Source: Burkholderia sp. lig30 (GTDB taxonomy: Bacteria; Pseudomonadota; Gammaproteobacteria; Burkholderiales; Burkholderiaceae). Taken from it: a stretch of 64,000 nucleotides of DNA. This document shows, in pieces, positions 33,443-41,907 of the stretch. Within the stretch, counting starts at the first letter, position 1. Every line of letters starts with the position of its first letter. The stretch is taken from positions 1 to 64,000 of the forward strand of contig NZ_JGVW01000047.1 in the NCBI RefSeq assembly GCF_000687455.2. The letters run 5' to 3'. The notes under the pieces are model-generated. The model ran no database searches. It saw nothing but the letters and a program-made list of their open reading frames with translations, and was not told the DNA's origin. The translations under genes were made by a program, and so were the position numbers.

Positions 33443-34257
33443 GCGCCACCGTGCTCGACCAACCCGCCGCCGCCGCGTCCACCTCATCCGGCGTGGCGCC
33501 GCACGGCGCGCGCATCGACGTGCGCCACGTCAGCCATGCGTTCGACGGCGCGGACGGGCCGCTGCCGGTGCTCGACGACGTCACGCTGTCGGTCGCGGCC
33601 GGCGAATTCGTCGCGCTGCTCGGGCCGAGCGGCTGCGGCAAGTCCACGCTGCTGCGCCTCGTCGCGGGCCTCGAAACGCCACGGCGCGGCGCCATCGCGC
33701 AGGATGGCGAAGCAATCGTGCAGCCCGATCCGTCGCGCATCGTCGTGTTCCAGGACCCCACGCTCTATCCGTGGCGGCGGGTCCGCGCGAACGTCGCGCT
33801 CGGGCTCGAGGCGCGCGGCGTGCTGCGCACGTCGCAGCACCGCGTCGACGAGGCGCTGCAACGCGTCGGCCTGCAGGACTTCGCGGGCGTGTTCCCGCAC
33901 CAGCTGTCGGGCGGGATGGCGCAGCGCGTCGCGCTCGCCCGCGCGCTCGTCAACGATCCGCGCCTGCTGATCCTCGACGAGCCGCTCGGCAAGCTCGATT
34001 CGCTCACGCGACTGACGATGCAGGCCGAACTGACCGCGCTGTGGCAGCGCGAGGGTTTCTCCGCGCTGCTCGTCACGCACGACGTCGAGGAAGCGCTGTT
34101 TCTCGCGCAGCGCGTGATCGTGTTCAGCCCGCGGCCGGCCCGTATCGCGGCCGAGTTGCGCGTCGACCTGCCGTATCCGCGGCATCGGGGCGATCCGCGT
34201 TTCGCTGCGCTGAGGCACGAGGCGCTGCGGCACCTCGGCCTGGACGCGAGCTGGTAA
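33436..34257 (+). CDS. ABC transporter ATP-binding protein, SsuB/TauB type
   Basis: 273 aa. Walker A GPSGCGKST, Q-loop VVFQDPTLYPWRRV, signature LSGGMAQRVALARAL, Walker B LLILDEPLGKLD and H-loop THDVEEALFLA are all intact. It energises uptake with the permease at 32366-33442. The ATG at 33436 overlaps the permease stop. The following cytochrome gene begins 35 bp later. Confidence 0.94.
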   Translation: MVSATVLDQPAAAASTSSGVAPHGARIDVRHVSHAFDGADGPLPVLDDVTLSVAAGEFVALLGPSGCGKSTLLRLVAGLETPRRGAIAQDGEAIVQPDPSRIVVFQDPTLYPWRRVRANVALGLEARGVLRTSQHRVDEALQRVGLQDFAGVFPHQLSGGMAQRVALARALVNDPRLLILDEPLGKLDSLTRLTMQAELTALWQREGFSALLVTHDVEEALFLAQRVIVFSPRPARIAAELRVDLPYPRHRGDPRFAALRHEALRHLGLDASW

Positions 34258-34292
34258 ATGCGCGGCATCGTCGCGGCGCAGCCGCACAGGCC

Positions 34293-35471
34293 ATGAGCGC
34301 GCCGGCCGTCGCCGATTGGCCGCTCGCGTTCCTGCAAGGACTCTATGCCGCGCAGGCCGCGCTCGCGCAACTGCTGCATCTGCTCGGGCTGACGGCCGAC
34401 GCCGACGGCCAGGCCGCGTGGCCGTGGGCGCAGCGCATCGCGATCGAGACGCTGCGCATCGACGCCGGACTGACCCGCCAGCTCGCCGGCGCCTGCGCGG
34501 CCACCGCGCTCGCCGTCGTGCTCGCGGGCGTCGCGATCGCGGCGCGCAGGCGGCGCGTCGTCTGGGTCACGGCGGCCGTGCTCGCCGCGGGCTGCGCGCC
34601 GTGGCCGCCCGCCGCGCTGTGGCTCGCGCCCGCCGTGCCGACCAGCTTCCAGCGCAACCCCGCGCCGTTTTCGGTGGAGAGCGTCGTGCTCGGCGCGCGG
34701 CTGTATCAGAACCATTGCGCGTCATGCCACGGCAGCGACGGGCGCGGCGAAGGCCCGCTTGCCGCGACGCTCGCACACTGGCCGCCGACCTTCGCCGGCA
34801 CGCTGCTGGCGCGGCGCCTCGACGGCGAGCTGTACTGGCGGGTGCGGCACGGGATGCGCGACGCGCGCGACGGCGCGGCGTCGATGCCGGGCACCGGCAC
34901 GCGGCTCTACCCGCGCGAGGTGTGGGCCGTGCTCGACTATGTCCGGGCGCTGGCGGCCGGCAGCGGCGCGCAGGCCGGCGCGTGGCCCGTGCCGGTCGCG
35001 TTGCCCGCGCTCGACGTGCGCTGTGCCGACGGCGCGCCGCAACCGCTTGCCCGCTGGCGCGACGGCCAGCGCGTGCGCGTCGTCGCGCTCGCGCCCGGCG
35101 CGTTGCCGCCGCCCGAGGATGCGCGCTGGCAAACGCTCGTCGTCGCGACTGACCCCGCGGCGGTGCGCCCGATCGACAAACGCGCCGCCTGCATCGCCGT
35201 CACGCCCGGCGCATGGCAGGCGTTCGCGACGATTGCCGGCGTGCCGCCCGACGCGCTCGGCGGCACGCAGTTCCTCGCGGACCGCCGCGGCTGGCTGCGC
35301 GCGCAGGCGAAACCGGGCAACGCCGGCTGGTCCGACGCCGACCTGCTTTGCCGCGCGGCCGGCCCGGCCCGCGCGGCGGCCCGGACGGCAGGCGGCGATC
35401 CGCTGACCGCCCTGCTGCTGCGCGTCGACGCCGACCCGGTGCGCGACGTGCAGGCCGGGCTGCCGCACTGA
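34293..35471 (+). CDS. Membrane-anchored mono-haem cytochrome c with C-terminal redoxin-like region
   Basis: 392 aa. Two N-terminal membrane helices (about 64-84 and 89-113) lead to a periplasmic cytochrome c domain with one haem site NHCASCHG (Cys142, Cys145, His146) and likely axial Met198 (SMPGTG). Residues about 225-350 (VVALAPGALPPP, GGTQFLADRRGWLRA) resemble a thioredoxin/SCO-like fold without a CxxC pair, so it may be structural. It is embedded between a sulfonate ABC transporter and a second binding protein, unusual for a redox protein. It could accept electrons from periplasmic oxidation of a sulfur compound, but this is inference. Confidence 0.8.
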   Translation: MSAPAVADWPLAFLQGLYAAQAALAQLLHLLGLTADADGQAAWPWAQRIAIETLRIDAGLTRQLAGACAATALAVVLAGVAIAARRRRVVWVTAAVLAAGCAPWPPAALWLAPAVPTSFQRNPAPFSVESVVLGARLYQNHCASCHGSDGRGEGPLAATLAHWPPTFAGTLLARRLDGELYWRVRHGMRDARDGAASMPGTGTRLYPREVWAVLDYVRALAAGSGAQAGAWPVPVALPALDVRCADGAPQPLARWRDGQRVRVVALAPGALPPPEDARWQTLVVATDPAAVRPIDKRAACIAVTPGAWQAFATIAGVPPDALGGTQFLADRRGWLRAQAKPGNAGWSDADLLCRAAGPARAAARTAGGDPLTALLLRVDADPVRDVQAGLPH

Positions 35472-35530
35472 CACCTTCGATGATCCCTTGCCCCGGAACC
35501 TTCGACGATCCATTGACCATGAGCCTCACG

Positions 35531-36487
35531 ATGAAACCGACTCGACGTCATTTCCTTACCCGCGCGGCCGCCATCGCCGCGCTGACGGCCGCGCCGTTCC
35601 CGCTTCGTGCGCAACCGGGGCCACGCCCGCTGCTGCGCGCGGGCGACCAGAAAGGCGGCCTGCGCGCGCTGCTCGAAGCGGCGGGCGCGCTGGACGGCAT
35701 CGGCTACGACATCGAATGGAGCGAATTTCCGGCGGCCGCGCCGCTCGCGGAAGCGCTGAATGCCGGCGCAGTCGATTGCGGGCCGATCGGCGATGCGCCG
35801 GTGATCTTCGCGCTCGCGTCGGACGCGCGGATCAAGGTGATCGGCGCGAACCGCTCCGATCCGTACGGCACGGCCGTCGTCGTGCGCCCCGACGCGCCGC
35901 TGCGCACGGCGGCCGACCTGAAAGGCCGGCGGATCGGCACGACCCGCGGCTCGATCGGCCACTTCGTCACGCTGAAGGCGCTCGACGCCGCGGGACTCGG
36001 GCCGAACGACGTGTCGTTCCGCTTCCTGCCGCCCGCCGACACGATGCTCGCGCTCGCCAGCGGTTCGATCGACGCGTGGGCGACCTGGGAGCCGTACACC
36101 GCGCTCGCGGAAACGAGCGGCCGCGCGCGCGTGCTCGTCAACGGGCGCGGCCTGTGGTCCGGGCTCAGCTACCTCGCGGCGACCGATGCGGCGATCGCGT
36201 CGAAGCGCGACGTGCTGCGCGACTTCCTGCGGCGCGTCGTGCGCGCGCAAGCGTGGTCGTACCAGCACGTCGACGCGTTCTCGGCGACGCTCGCGCGCAT
36301 CGTCGGCATTCCGCAGCCGGCGGCCCGGCTGCAGTTCGAGCGGCGCCGCACGCGCTGGCAGCCGATCGACGCGGCGGTCGTCGCCGAGCAGCAGCGCACC
36401 GCCGATTTCTACCTGAAGGCAGGCCTGCTGCGGCAGCCGTTAAACGTGCGGGAGACGTTCGATTCCGGCTTTCCGCTGGCGGCCTGA
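35531..36487 (+). CDS. Sulfonate/nitrate-type ABC transporter substrate-binding protein (second)
   Basis: 318 aa from ATG 35531 (MKPTRRHFLTRAAAIAALT), which gives a compact twin-arginine-like signal; ATGs at 35519 and 35480 are in frame and possible. The mature domain is SsuA-like (GDQKGGLRALLEAAGAL, YDIEWSEFPAAAPLAEALNAG, LKGRRIGTTRGS, ASGSIDAWATWEPY). It is only distantly similar to the binding protein at 31321, so one permease may serve two ligands. Last gene of the sulfur island; the next gene is convergent. Confidence 0.88.
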   Translation: MKPTRRHFLTRAAAIAALTAAPFPLRAQPGPRPLLRAGDQKGGLRALLEAAGALDGIGYDIEWSEFPAAAPLAEALNAGAVDCGPIGDAPVIFALASDARIKVIGANRSDPYGTAVVVRPDAPLRTAADLKGRRIGTTRGSIGHFVTLKALDAAGLGPNDVSFRFLPPADTMLALASGSIDAWATWEPYTALAETSGRARVLVNGRGLWSGLSYLAATDAAIASKRDVLRDFLRRVVRAQAWSYQHVDAFSATLARIVGIPQPAARLQFERRRTRWQPIDAAVVAEQQRTADFYLKAGLLRQPLNVRETFDSGFPLAA

Positions 36488-36673
36488 CGGCGAAACGCGG
36501 CCACGCGTGATCGGCAGGCCGATGCGATCGTCATCGCTGGTTCGTTTCGGTCGACGTCGGATGCGGCCGGCGGGAGCCGGATTTCACGGTGCGGGGCGTC
36601 GAATGCGGGGATCGGGCTGCGCCATGCGTTTTCTTCGAGGCTGGCTCGCAAGCGAGCGTCCGCCGGCACGGTG

Positions 36674-37204
36674 TCATCGGGCGGCATCCCGCCGCACGTC
36701 CCCCGCTGCGATCAGGAACTGGTCGACCAGCTCGAGCCTCAGCGGCTTGTCCGCGTCGAGCTTCTTTTTCTCGATCACGTATTTCCAGCCGTCGCCACTG
36801 CCGGGATTGCGGTAAAACGCGACGATCGCGACGTACTTCGTGTCGGCCCGCATCGGCTGCGACAGGCTCGCGGACGCCCCCGGATTCAGCACCGACGACA
36901 TGCCCTCCTGCAGGTCCTGCGCGAGCACGGTCCGGTCGTTCTTCAGCAGATCCTCGTACGATGCGCCGTCGAGCATCTTGCGGTCCTTGAGCTGATAGAC
37001 GCGCACCGCAACCGACGTCGCGCGGCCCGCATCGTCCGGATTCAATGCGTCGCGAGCGGAAAGATCGACCTTCAGCACCTTGACCTGCTTGAAGAACACG
37101 GTGCGATAGGCGTTCGACGACGCGTCCGAGACGGTCTGCCACGCGCCACAGGCCGACAGCAGAAAGACGGATGCAGTAGTTGAAATGGCGAAGCGGATGG
37201 ACAT
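36674..37204 (-). CDS. tssJ: T6SS outer-membrane lipoprotein TssJ
   Basis: 176 aa. Lipobox LLSAC (Cys19) and the two-layer beta-sandwich pattern of TssJ (KVDLSARDALNPD, SVAVRVYQLKD, TKYVAIVAFYRNPGSGDGWKYVI). TssJ is anchored in the outer membrane and binds the periplasmic end of TssM to form the trans-envelope complex. Last gene of the left arm, 13 bp after tssG. The adjacent 186-bp convergent gap shows no clear terminator. Confidence 0.93.
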   Translation of the reverse strand: MSIRFAISTTASVFLLSACGAWQTVSDASSNAYRTVFFKQVKVLKVDLSARDALNPDDAGRATSVAVRVYQLKDRKMLDGASYEDLLKNDRTVLAQDLQEGMSSVLNPGASASLSQPMRADTKYVAIVAFYRNPGSGDGWKYVIEKKKLDADKPLRLELVDQFLIAAGDVRRDAAR

Positions 37205-37217
37205 CGGTATTCCTCGG

Positions 37218-38501
37218 TCAGGCTGGTGTTGGACTCAGATGCGGATTCGGCCCGGGCGCGGGAAAGACCTCGTAGACCCCGAGCGCGATGTTGATCAGGC
37301 GTTCGTCGGCGGCGGGCAGCACGGTCGTCCAGCCGAGACGCGGCGCCGGGCCGGCGGATGCCTGGCCGATCGCCGGCCGGGGCGCGAGCCGCGACGAAAC
37401 TTCCATGCGCAGGTGGACGTCGGCCTTCACGCCCACGTAGAGCTGCACGAACGCCATCAGCTCGCGATGCAGCCACGCGCCCGGCAGCAGATCGTGGGCC
37501 TGCCCGGCGTCGTCCGGACGCAGCGTGACCCGCACCGCGCGGCTGCGATACGCGAGCCGCCGGCCGAGCACGTACGCGCTACCGAGCCCCCGGCGCGTGC
37601 CGCCCGTCGCGGCGGCCGCGGGTGCGCCCGACGACGTGAGCGGCTGCGGCCTGCCGGCGCGCGTGATCGCCGGGAAGAACTCCTCGACGCGCACCCCGGC
37701 GCCGGGCACCGCCAGCGCGATGACGCCGGCGAGGCCTTCAGGCGTGCGCGTGCGCTGGATCAGCAGGCCGAGCAGCGCGAGCATCCGCGAATCGGTCAGG
37801 CCGGCACGCTGCGGCTTGTCGCCCCATCCGAAGCCGGCCAGGCACAGCAGGTTGCGCGAATGGGCATCGGCGCCGCCCGGGCGGAAACTCTCCGGATAGC
37901 GGTACTTTTTCCACGCACGGTACAGCAGCGTGACGAACCGGTGATTGAACTGGTCGAGAAACGCCTCGACGACCTCGTGCCCTTCCTCGCGCAGCACGAT
38001 CTCGTCGATCGTGTGCGACGGCATCGCCGCATCGACGCCGTACAGCCCCATGAAGGTCGTTCGCACGGTCGGCGGCGCATCGGGCCAGCCATCCGACCGG
38101 ACACGCCGTTGCTCGTCGTCGAATTCGACCGCCGCGATCTCGCCGGCCGGAAAGCCCATGCGCGGCCGTGGCCGGAAACGCACCGGCTCGGGCGCGGGCG
38201 TGTCGCGCGTGCCGAACCCCGGAGGGTCGCCTGCCACCGAGGCGTCGCCTTCGGTGCTCGACGGGACATCCATCCCGCCGGGACTGCCGCTGCTCGACGG
38301 CGCGTGCGGCGCGTGCGGCACGTTCATCTCGAGCAGCCTGCAGAGCTGCATGAAACTCATCTGCGGCGCACGGGCGAGCAGCGACACCGCGATCAACGGA
38401 ACCGGCGGAACGCCCGCTTCGCGGTCTGGCCGCTCGCGCCCTGCCCCAGTGGTGCTTCCCGCGGGTCGCACGGAGGCCTCCTGCCTGATGCGCGAACTCA
38501 T
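37218..38501 (-). CDS. tssG: T6SS baseplate protein TssG (ImpH/VasB)
   Basis: 427 aa, longer than the usual roughly 330-350. The extra length lies in a Pro/Ser-rich insertion near residues 60-110 (HAPHAPSSSGSPGG). Family blocks follow: MGFPAGEIAAVEF, TTFMGLYGVDAAMPSH, EAFLDQFNHRFVTLLYRAWKKYRYP, FLGRRLAYRS-like and LLPGAWLHRELMAFVQLYVG. TssG forms the baseplate wedge with TssF and TssE. The ATG at 38499-38501 overlaps the tssF stop (ATGA). Confidence 0.93.
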   Translation of the reverse strand: MSSRIRQEASVRPAGSTTGAGRERPDREAGVPPVPLIAVSLLARAPQMSFMQLCRLLEMNVPHAPHAPSSSGSPGGMDVPSSTEGDASVAGDPPGFGTRDTPAPEPVRFRPRPRMGFPAGEIAAVEFDDEQRRVRSDGWPDAPPTVRTTFMGLYGVDAAMPSHTIDEIVLREEGHEVVEAFLDQFNHRFVTLLYRAWKKYRYPESFRPGGADAHSRNLLCLAGFGWGDKPQRAGLTDSRMLALLGLLIQRTRTPEGLAGVIALAVPGAGVRVEEFFPAITRAGRPQPLTSSGAPAAAATGGTRRGLGSAYVLGRRLAYRSRAVRVTLRPDDAGQAHDLLPGAWLHRELMAFVQLYVGVKADVHLRMEVSSRLAPRPAIGQASAGPAPRLGWTTVLPAADERLINIALGVYEVFPAPGPNPHLSPTPA

Positions 38502-40312
38502 AGCGCTGCCCGCTCCGCCTTGCTGCGCGGCCATTCGATGCGGCTGCGGGACGGCAAACTGACGACCTCGAGTTTCGTGAACAGGTTGATGTCGGCATAG
38601 AGCGCGAAGAACCGGTGCAGCAGTTCGCCGAACAGCATCACGTCGCCGTCGCCCGCGAACGCGTGGGAATCGAGCGTGACCTCGATCCGCGCGCCGCGCT
38701 CGACCGAGCCACCCGACACTTCCTCGATCAGTTCCTGCGACACCCACAGAATGCCGGCGAGCCGCCGCCGGTTCAGCTCGTCGTTCGACCAGTCGTAAAG
38801 CGCCAGCGCGCCACGCAGCACCTCCGCGTTCATCATCGACAGGAAGTTCGGCGCCAGGTGCGACAGCACGCGCCACTGGAAACGGTCTTCCGTCGGCGGA
38901 TACAGCGGCAGCGTCGGCGACACCAGACTCCGCACCCCGGCGACATTCGGCGTGCTCGCCGCGAGTTCATCGATGCTCGCCTCGCGCAGCCCCTTGCGCG
39001 GCAACAGGCCATTCGTGCCGGTCACCCGCAGCGACAGGCTTTCTTCCGGCAAGGTCTGCATCGTTTCCCAAGCGTGACCGCCGAGTATCACCCACGTCTC
39101 GTGCAGCCCCGACACGCCCGGCCGCACGCGCGTATGGAAATAGCGCTCCGGCGCCTCGTGCCGCAACATGCCGCCGCGGTGCCGGAACGTCGCGAACGGC
39201 ACGTATTCGTAGCGCTCCGCCGTGTCGTGGTCGAACGTCTCGATCGCATCGACCGAATAGGTCTCGACATGCTCGCCCTGATGGCCGGCCGGCACCACGC
39301 GATACTCGGTCTCGTGGTGATCGATTTCGATCGGTTCCGCGTCGAGTTCGAACAGGTTGATCACGGGACTGCAGAACAGCCGCACGTTCTCCGCGCTGAA
39401 CCGCTGATCCGACGGATACGCATCCTTGAGCACGCATTCCAGCTCGAAGCGGGTCGATCCTTTGGGCAGCCTGTCGACGCCGAGTCCGCACAGGTCGACG
39501 AACAGGAATTTCTCGCGGAACGTGAAATATTCGAGCAGCAACTGATAGCCCGAGAACGCGGCATCGGCCTTCGGCCACAGCCGTTCCTCCGCCGAAAACC
39601 CCGCCGGCTCGATCGTGACGCCGGCAAGCGGCATCGCTTCGCCGTCGCGGACTTCGGGAATGCGCCAGTGAATCGCATCGACCTGACGCGTCAGCGCCAG
39701 GTGCATCGCGAACGCGGTCGGCAGATCGGCGCTCAGATGCAGGCGCAACCGGGACAGGTCGGTGTCCTGCCGCCGCGCCGAGTGTTCGAGCTCGAAGCCG
39801 AGCCGGATCACGGAACGGCCATCGTGCCGGACCGCCGGCCCCGCATGCGTGATCGACAGCGGTTGCAGCATCACGGCCTGCGTGGTGCGGTACCTGCACT
39901 GCACGGTTTTCGGCGTCGTGCCCTCGGCGCCAGGCGCCGGCGGCACGGCGATCGGCGCGGAGCGCACCGGAACGCCGGCGGGCACCACGACCGTGTTCTG
40001 CAGCTTCTCGTCGGGCCGGATCAGCTCGACCACCGACAGCGACGGGATCATCCGCAGATAGTGCGGCCACAGCAGGCTCACGAGGCCCTCGGTCAATTCC
40101 GGCAGCTCGTCGTCCAGCTTTTGCCGAAGCCGGCCGGTCAGGAACGCGAAGCCTTCGAAGAGCCGCTCGACGTACGGATCGCGATCGCCGACGCGATCGA
40201 GGTTGAGCAGGCGCGCGCGGTCGGGATGCGCCTTCGCGAATTCCTTGCCGGACTCGCGCAGGTAGCGCATTTCCGCTTCGTAGTAGCGCAGGATCGGATC
40301 GTCTTTTTCCAT
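38498..40312 (-). CDS. tssF: T6SS baseplate protein TssF (ImpG/VasA)
   Basis: 604 aa, the family's normal size. It starts DPILRYYEAEMRYLRESGKEFAKAHP and continues GRDPYVERLFEGFAFLTGRLRQKLDDELPEL-type blocks, both diagnostic of TssF. It pairs with TssG in the baseplate wedge that docks the sheath on the membrane complex. It overlaps tssG by 4 bp and follows tssA by 11 bp, so the four genes tssM-A-F-G are tightly coupled. Confidence 0.95.
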   Translation of the reverse strand: MEKDDPILRYYEAEMRYLRESGKEFAKAHPDRARLLNLDRVGDRDPYVERLFEGFAFLTGRLRQKLDDELPELTEGLVSLLWPHYLRMIPSLSVVELIRPDEKLQNTVVVPAGVPVRSAPIAVPPAPGAEGTTPKTVQCRYRTTQAVMLQPLSITHAGPAVRHDGRSVIRLGFELEHSARRQDTDLSRLRLHLSADLPTAFAMHLALTRQVDAIHWRIPEVRDGEAMPLAGVTIEPAGFSAEERLWPKADAAFSGYQLLLEYFTFREKFLFVDLCGLGVDRLPKGSTRFELECVLKDAYPSDQRFSAENVRLFCSPVINLFELDAEPIEIDHHETEYRVVPAGHQGEHVETYSVDAIETFDHDTAERYEYVPFATFRHRGGMLRHEAPERYFHTRVRPGVSGLHETWVILGGHAWETMQTLPEESLSLRVTGTNGLLPRKGLREASIDELAASTPNVAGVRSLVSPTLPLYPPTEDRFQWRVLSHLAPNFLSMMNAEVLRGALALYDWSNDELNRRRLAGILWVSQELIEEVSGGSVERGARIEVTLDSHAFAGDGDVMLFGELLHRFFALYADINLFTKLEVVSLPSRSRIEWPRSKAERAAL

Positions 40313-40323
40313 CGGGAGGCTCT

Positions 40324-41907
40324 TCAAGAGAGGGTTAGCGCGCGCGCCGGGTCGAGCACGGTCAACTCGGCGTGAAGCTCGCCGATGCGGCGGGCGAGCG
40401 CCGGCTTGTCGGCATCCTTGCGGTTGCTGATCGCCGTCAATGCGCGAACGAGTTGCTGCTTGACCTCGAAGACCAGTGCCGGCTCCCAGCGGGTCAGCGG
40501 CAGCGACCGGGAACCAACGTCGAGCTCGGCCAGAAGCGCCAGCGCGGCGTCGGGGCGGCCGGCATGATCGGCGACACGCGCCATCACCAGCCGTTGCAGG
40601 TAACGATGACGCTCGGTCTTCAGGCCGGGCAACGCGTCGAGCCACGCGAACGCGGCCTCGACGCCGTCGCGCCCGGCCAGATCCCGCGCCTGCGCCTCGA
40701 TTTCCGGCCAGTCGCCCGTTGCATCGCCTTCGCTGTCGGCGGACACCGGCAGCGGCGCGACGGCCTCGCCCGCTTCGAGGTCGCGCACCACCGCGTGGCG
40801 CGCGATCCATTCGAGCGTCGCGTCGTCGGCGAATGGCGTGCCGTCGTCGAAGGCCAGCCGCTCGATGCCCGGCAGGCGTTCGAGGAACAGCGCGAAATCG
40901 GCGCGCAGGAGTTCGCGCCACGCGTTGTACGGTGCGCCGACGTGATCGAGCGCGACGTGCTGGAAGTACTGCAGGTCGAACCACAGGTGATTGGCGCCTT
41001 CCATGAACGTGCCTTCGACGCGTTCGAGCAGCGCGTGCCACTGCTTTTGCAGCACCAGCCGCGTCATCTGCTGCCGCAATTCGCCGCGCGGCGGCACCAG
41101 CCGCGTGCGGAACGCCGCGTCCGACGGCGGCACGTCGTGCAGCGTGTCCCACCGGACGCTGCGCACCACGCGCACCGACGGCAGATAGCCGTTTTCCTGA
41201 TCGCGAAGCCAGACGGCCATCGTGCGCGCCTGATCGAGCAGATCGCGCGCCGAGGCGGTCGAAGCGGTCGAAACGCTTGCCACGGCGCGCGATGGCGGCA
41301 TCGCGACGTCAGGCTCGACGCCGCGTGCAGCGGCCCCCGTGCGCTCGAAACGGGACACCAGCGACTGCAGATTCGGACGCGTGGCTTCGGGCCAGGCCCC
41401 GGTGCCCGCGACGAGCACGTCGAGTGCCGCCAGCGCGCGTTCGAGATCCGCCGGCATGAAGTCGCCGCGGCTCTCCAGCAGATCGATCATGCGCGCGGTC
41501 GCCAGCATTTCGAGCGCCCCCTTCCTCGCCTCGGCACGCGCGGGCAGCACGGCTTCGCCGAACCGGTCGACGAGTGCGGCGGCCAACTCGAGCCCGTCTG
41601 CAAAACCGGCCGGTCCGTCCTGCCGCAGTCGCGCGAACGCGTAGTAACCGGCGAGACGCAGATCCTTGCCGGTTTCCTTGAGCAAGTGCTCGCAGGAACG
41701 GACGATCAGCCCGTCGTCGATGCCGGAGAGCTTTTGCGTTTCCTCCCGCACCTCGAAGAACGCGTCCTCGTAGCCGGGATCGCGACCGACACCACCATCG
41801 CCCGCGAGCGGCTGCAGCCATGCATTCCATGCATCGAGCCGCGCCCGGGCGAGCTGCTCGGCATCGTCACGGGCCGGAAAAAGGCTTTTGAACAGTCCTC
41901 CGAGCAT
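40324..41907 (-). CDS. tssA: T6SS TssA-family protein (ImpA N-terminal domain)
   Basis: 527 aa. An ImpA-type N-terminal domain (LRLAGYYAFARLRQDGPAGFADGLELAAALVDRFGEAVLP, in pieces) is followed by a TssA/VasJ-like C-terminal helical region (AFAWLDALPGLKTERHRYLQRLVMARVADHAG). TssA proteins cap the growing sheath or baseplate and coordinate tail polymerisation. The ATG abuts the tssM stop directly (TAA-ATG), with GGAGGTGG upstream inside tssM, implying coupled translation. Confidence 0.88.
   Translation of the reverse strand: MLGGLFKSLFPARDDAEQLARARLDAWNAWLQPLAGDGGVGRDPGYEDAFFEVREETQKLSGIDDGLIVRSCEHLLKETGKDLRLAGYYAFARLRQDGPAGFADGLELAAALVDRFGEAVLPARAEARKGALEMLATARMIDLLESRGDFMPADLERALAALDVLVAGTGAWPEATRPNLQSLVSRFERTGAAARGVEPDVAMPPSRAVASVSTASTASARDLLDQARTMAVWLRDQENGYLPSVRVVRSVRWDTLHDVPPSDAAFRTRLVPPRGELRQQMTRLVLQKQWHALLERVEGTFMEGANHLWFDLQYFQHVALDHVGAPYNAWRELLRADFALFLERLPGIERLAFDDGTPFADDATLEWIARHAVVRDLEAGEAVAPLPVSADSEGDATGDWPEIEAQARDLAGRDGVEAAFAWLDALPGLKTERHRYLQRLVMARVADHAGRPDAALALLAELDVGSRSLPLTRWEPALVFEVKQQLVRALTAISNRKDADKPALARRIGELHAELTVLDPARALTLS

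Noticed and set aside
34258-34296. 12-codon frame MRGIVAAQPHRP between the ABC ATPase and cytochrome genes
   Set aside because: It starts right after the ATPase stop and overlaps the next start, but it is too short to support and lacks a clear role. It may aid translational coupling.
36488-36673. Bidirectional terminator between the sulfur island and tssJ
   Set aside because: A GCTCGC-AA-GCGAGC stem is present, but no T-run follows it on either strand, so a terminator call is not supported.
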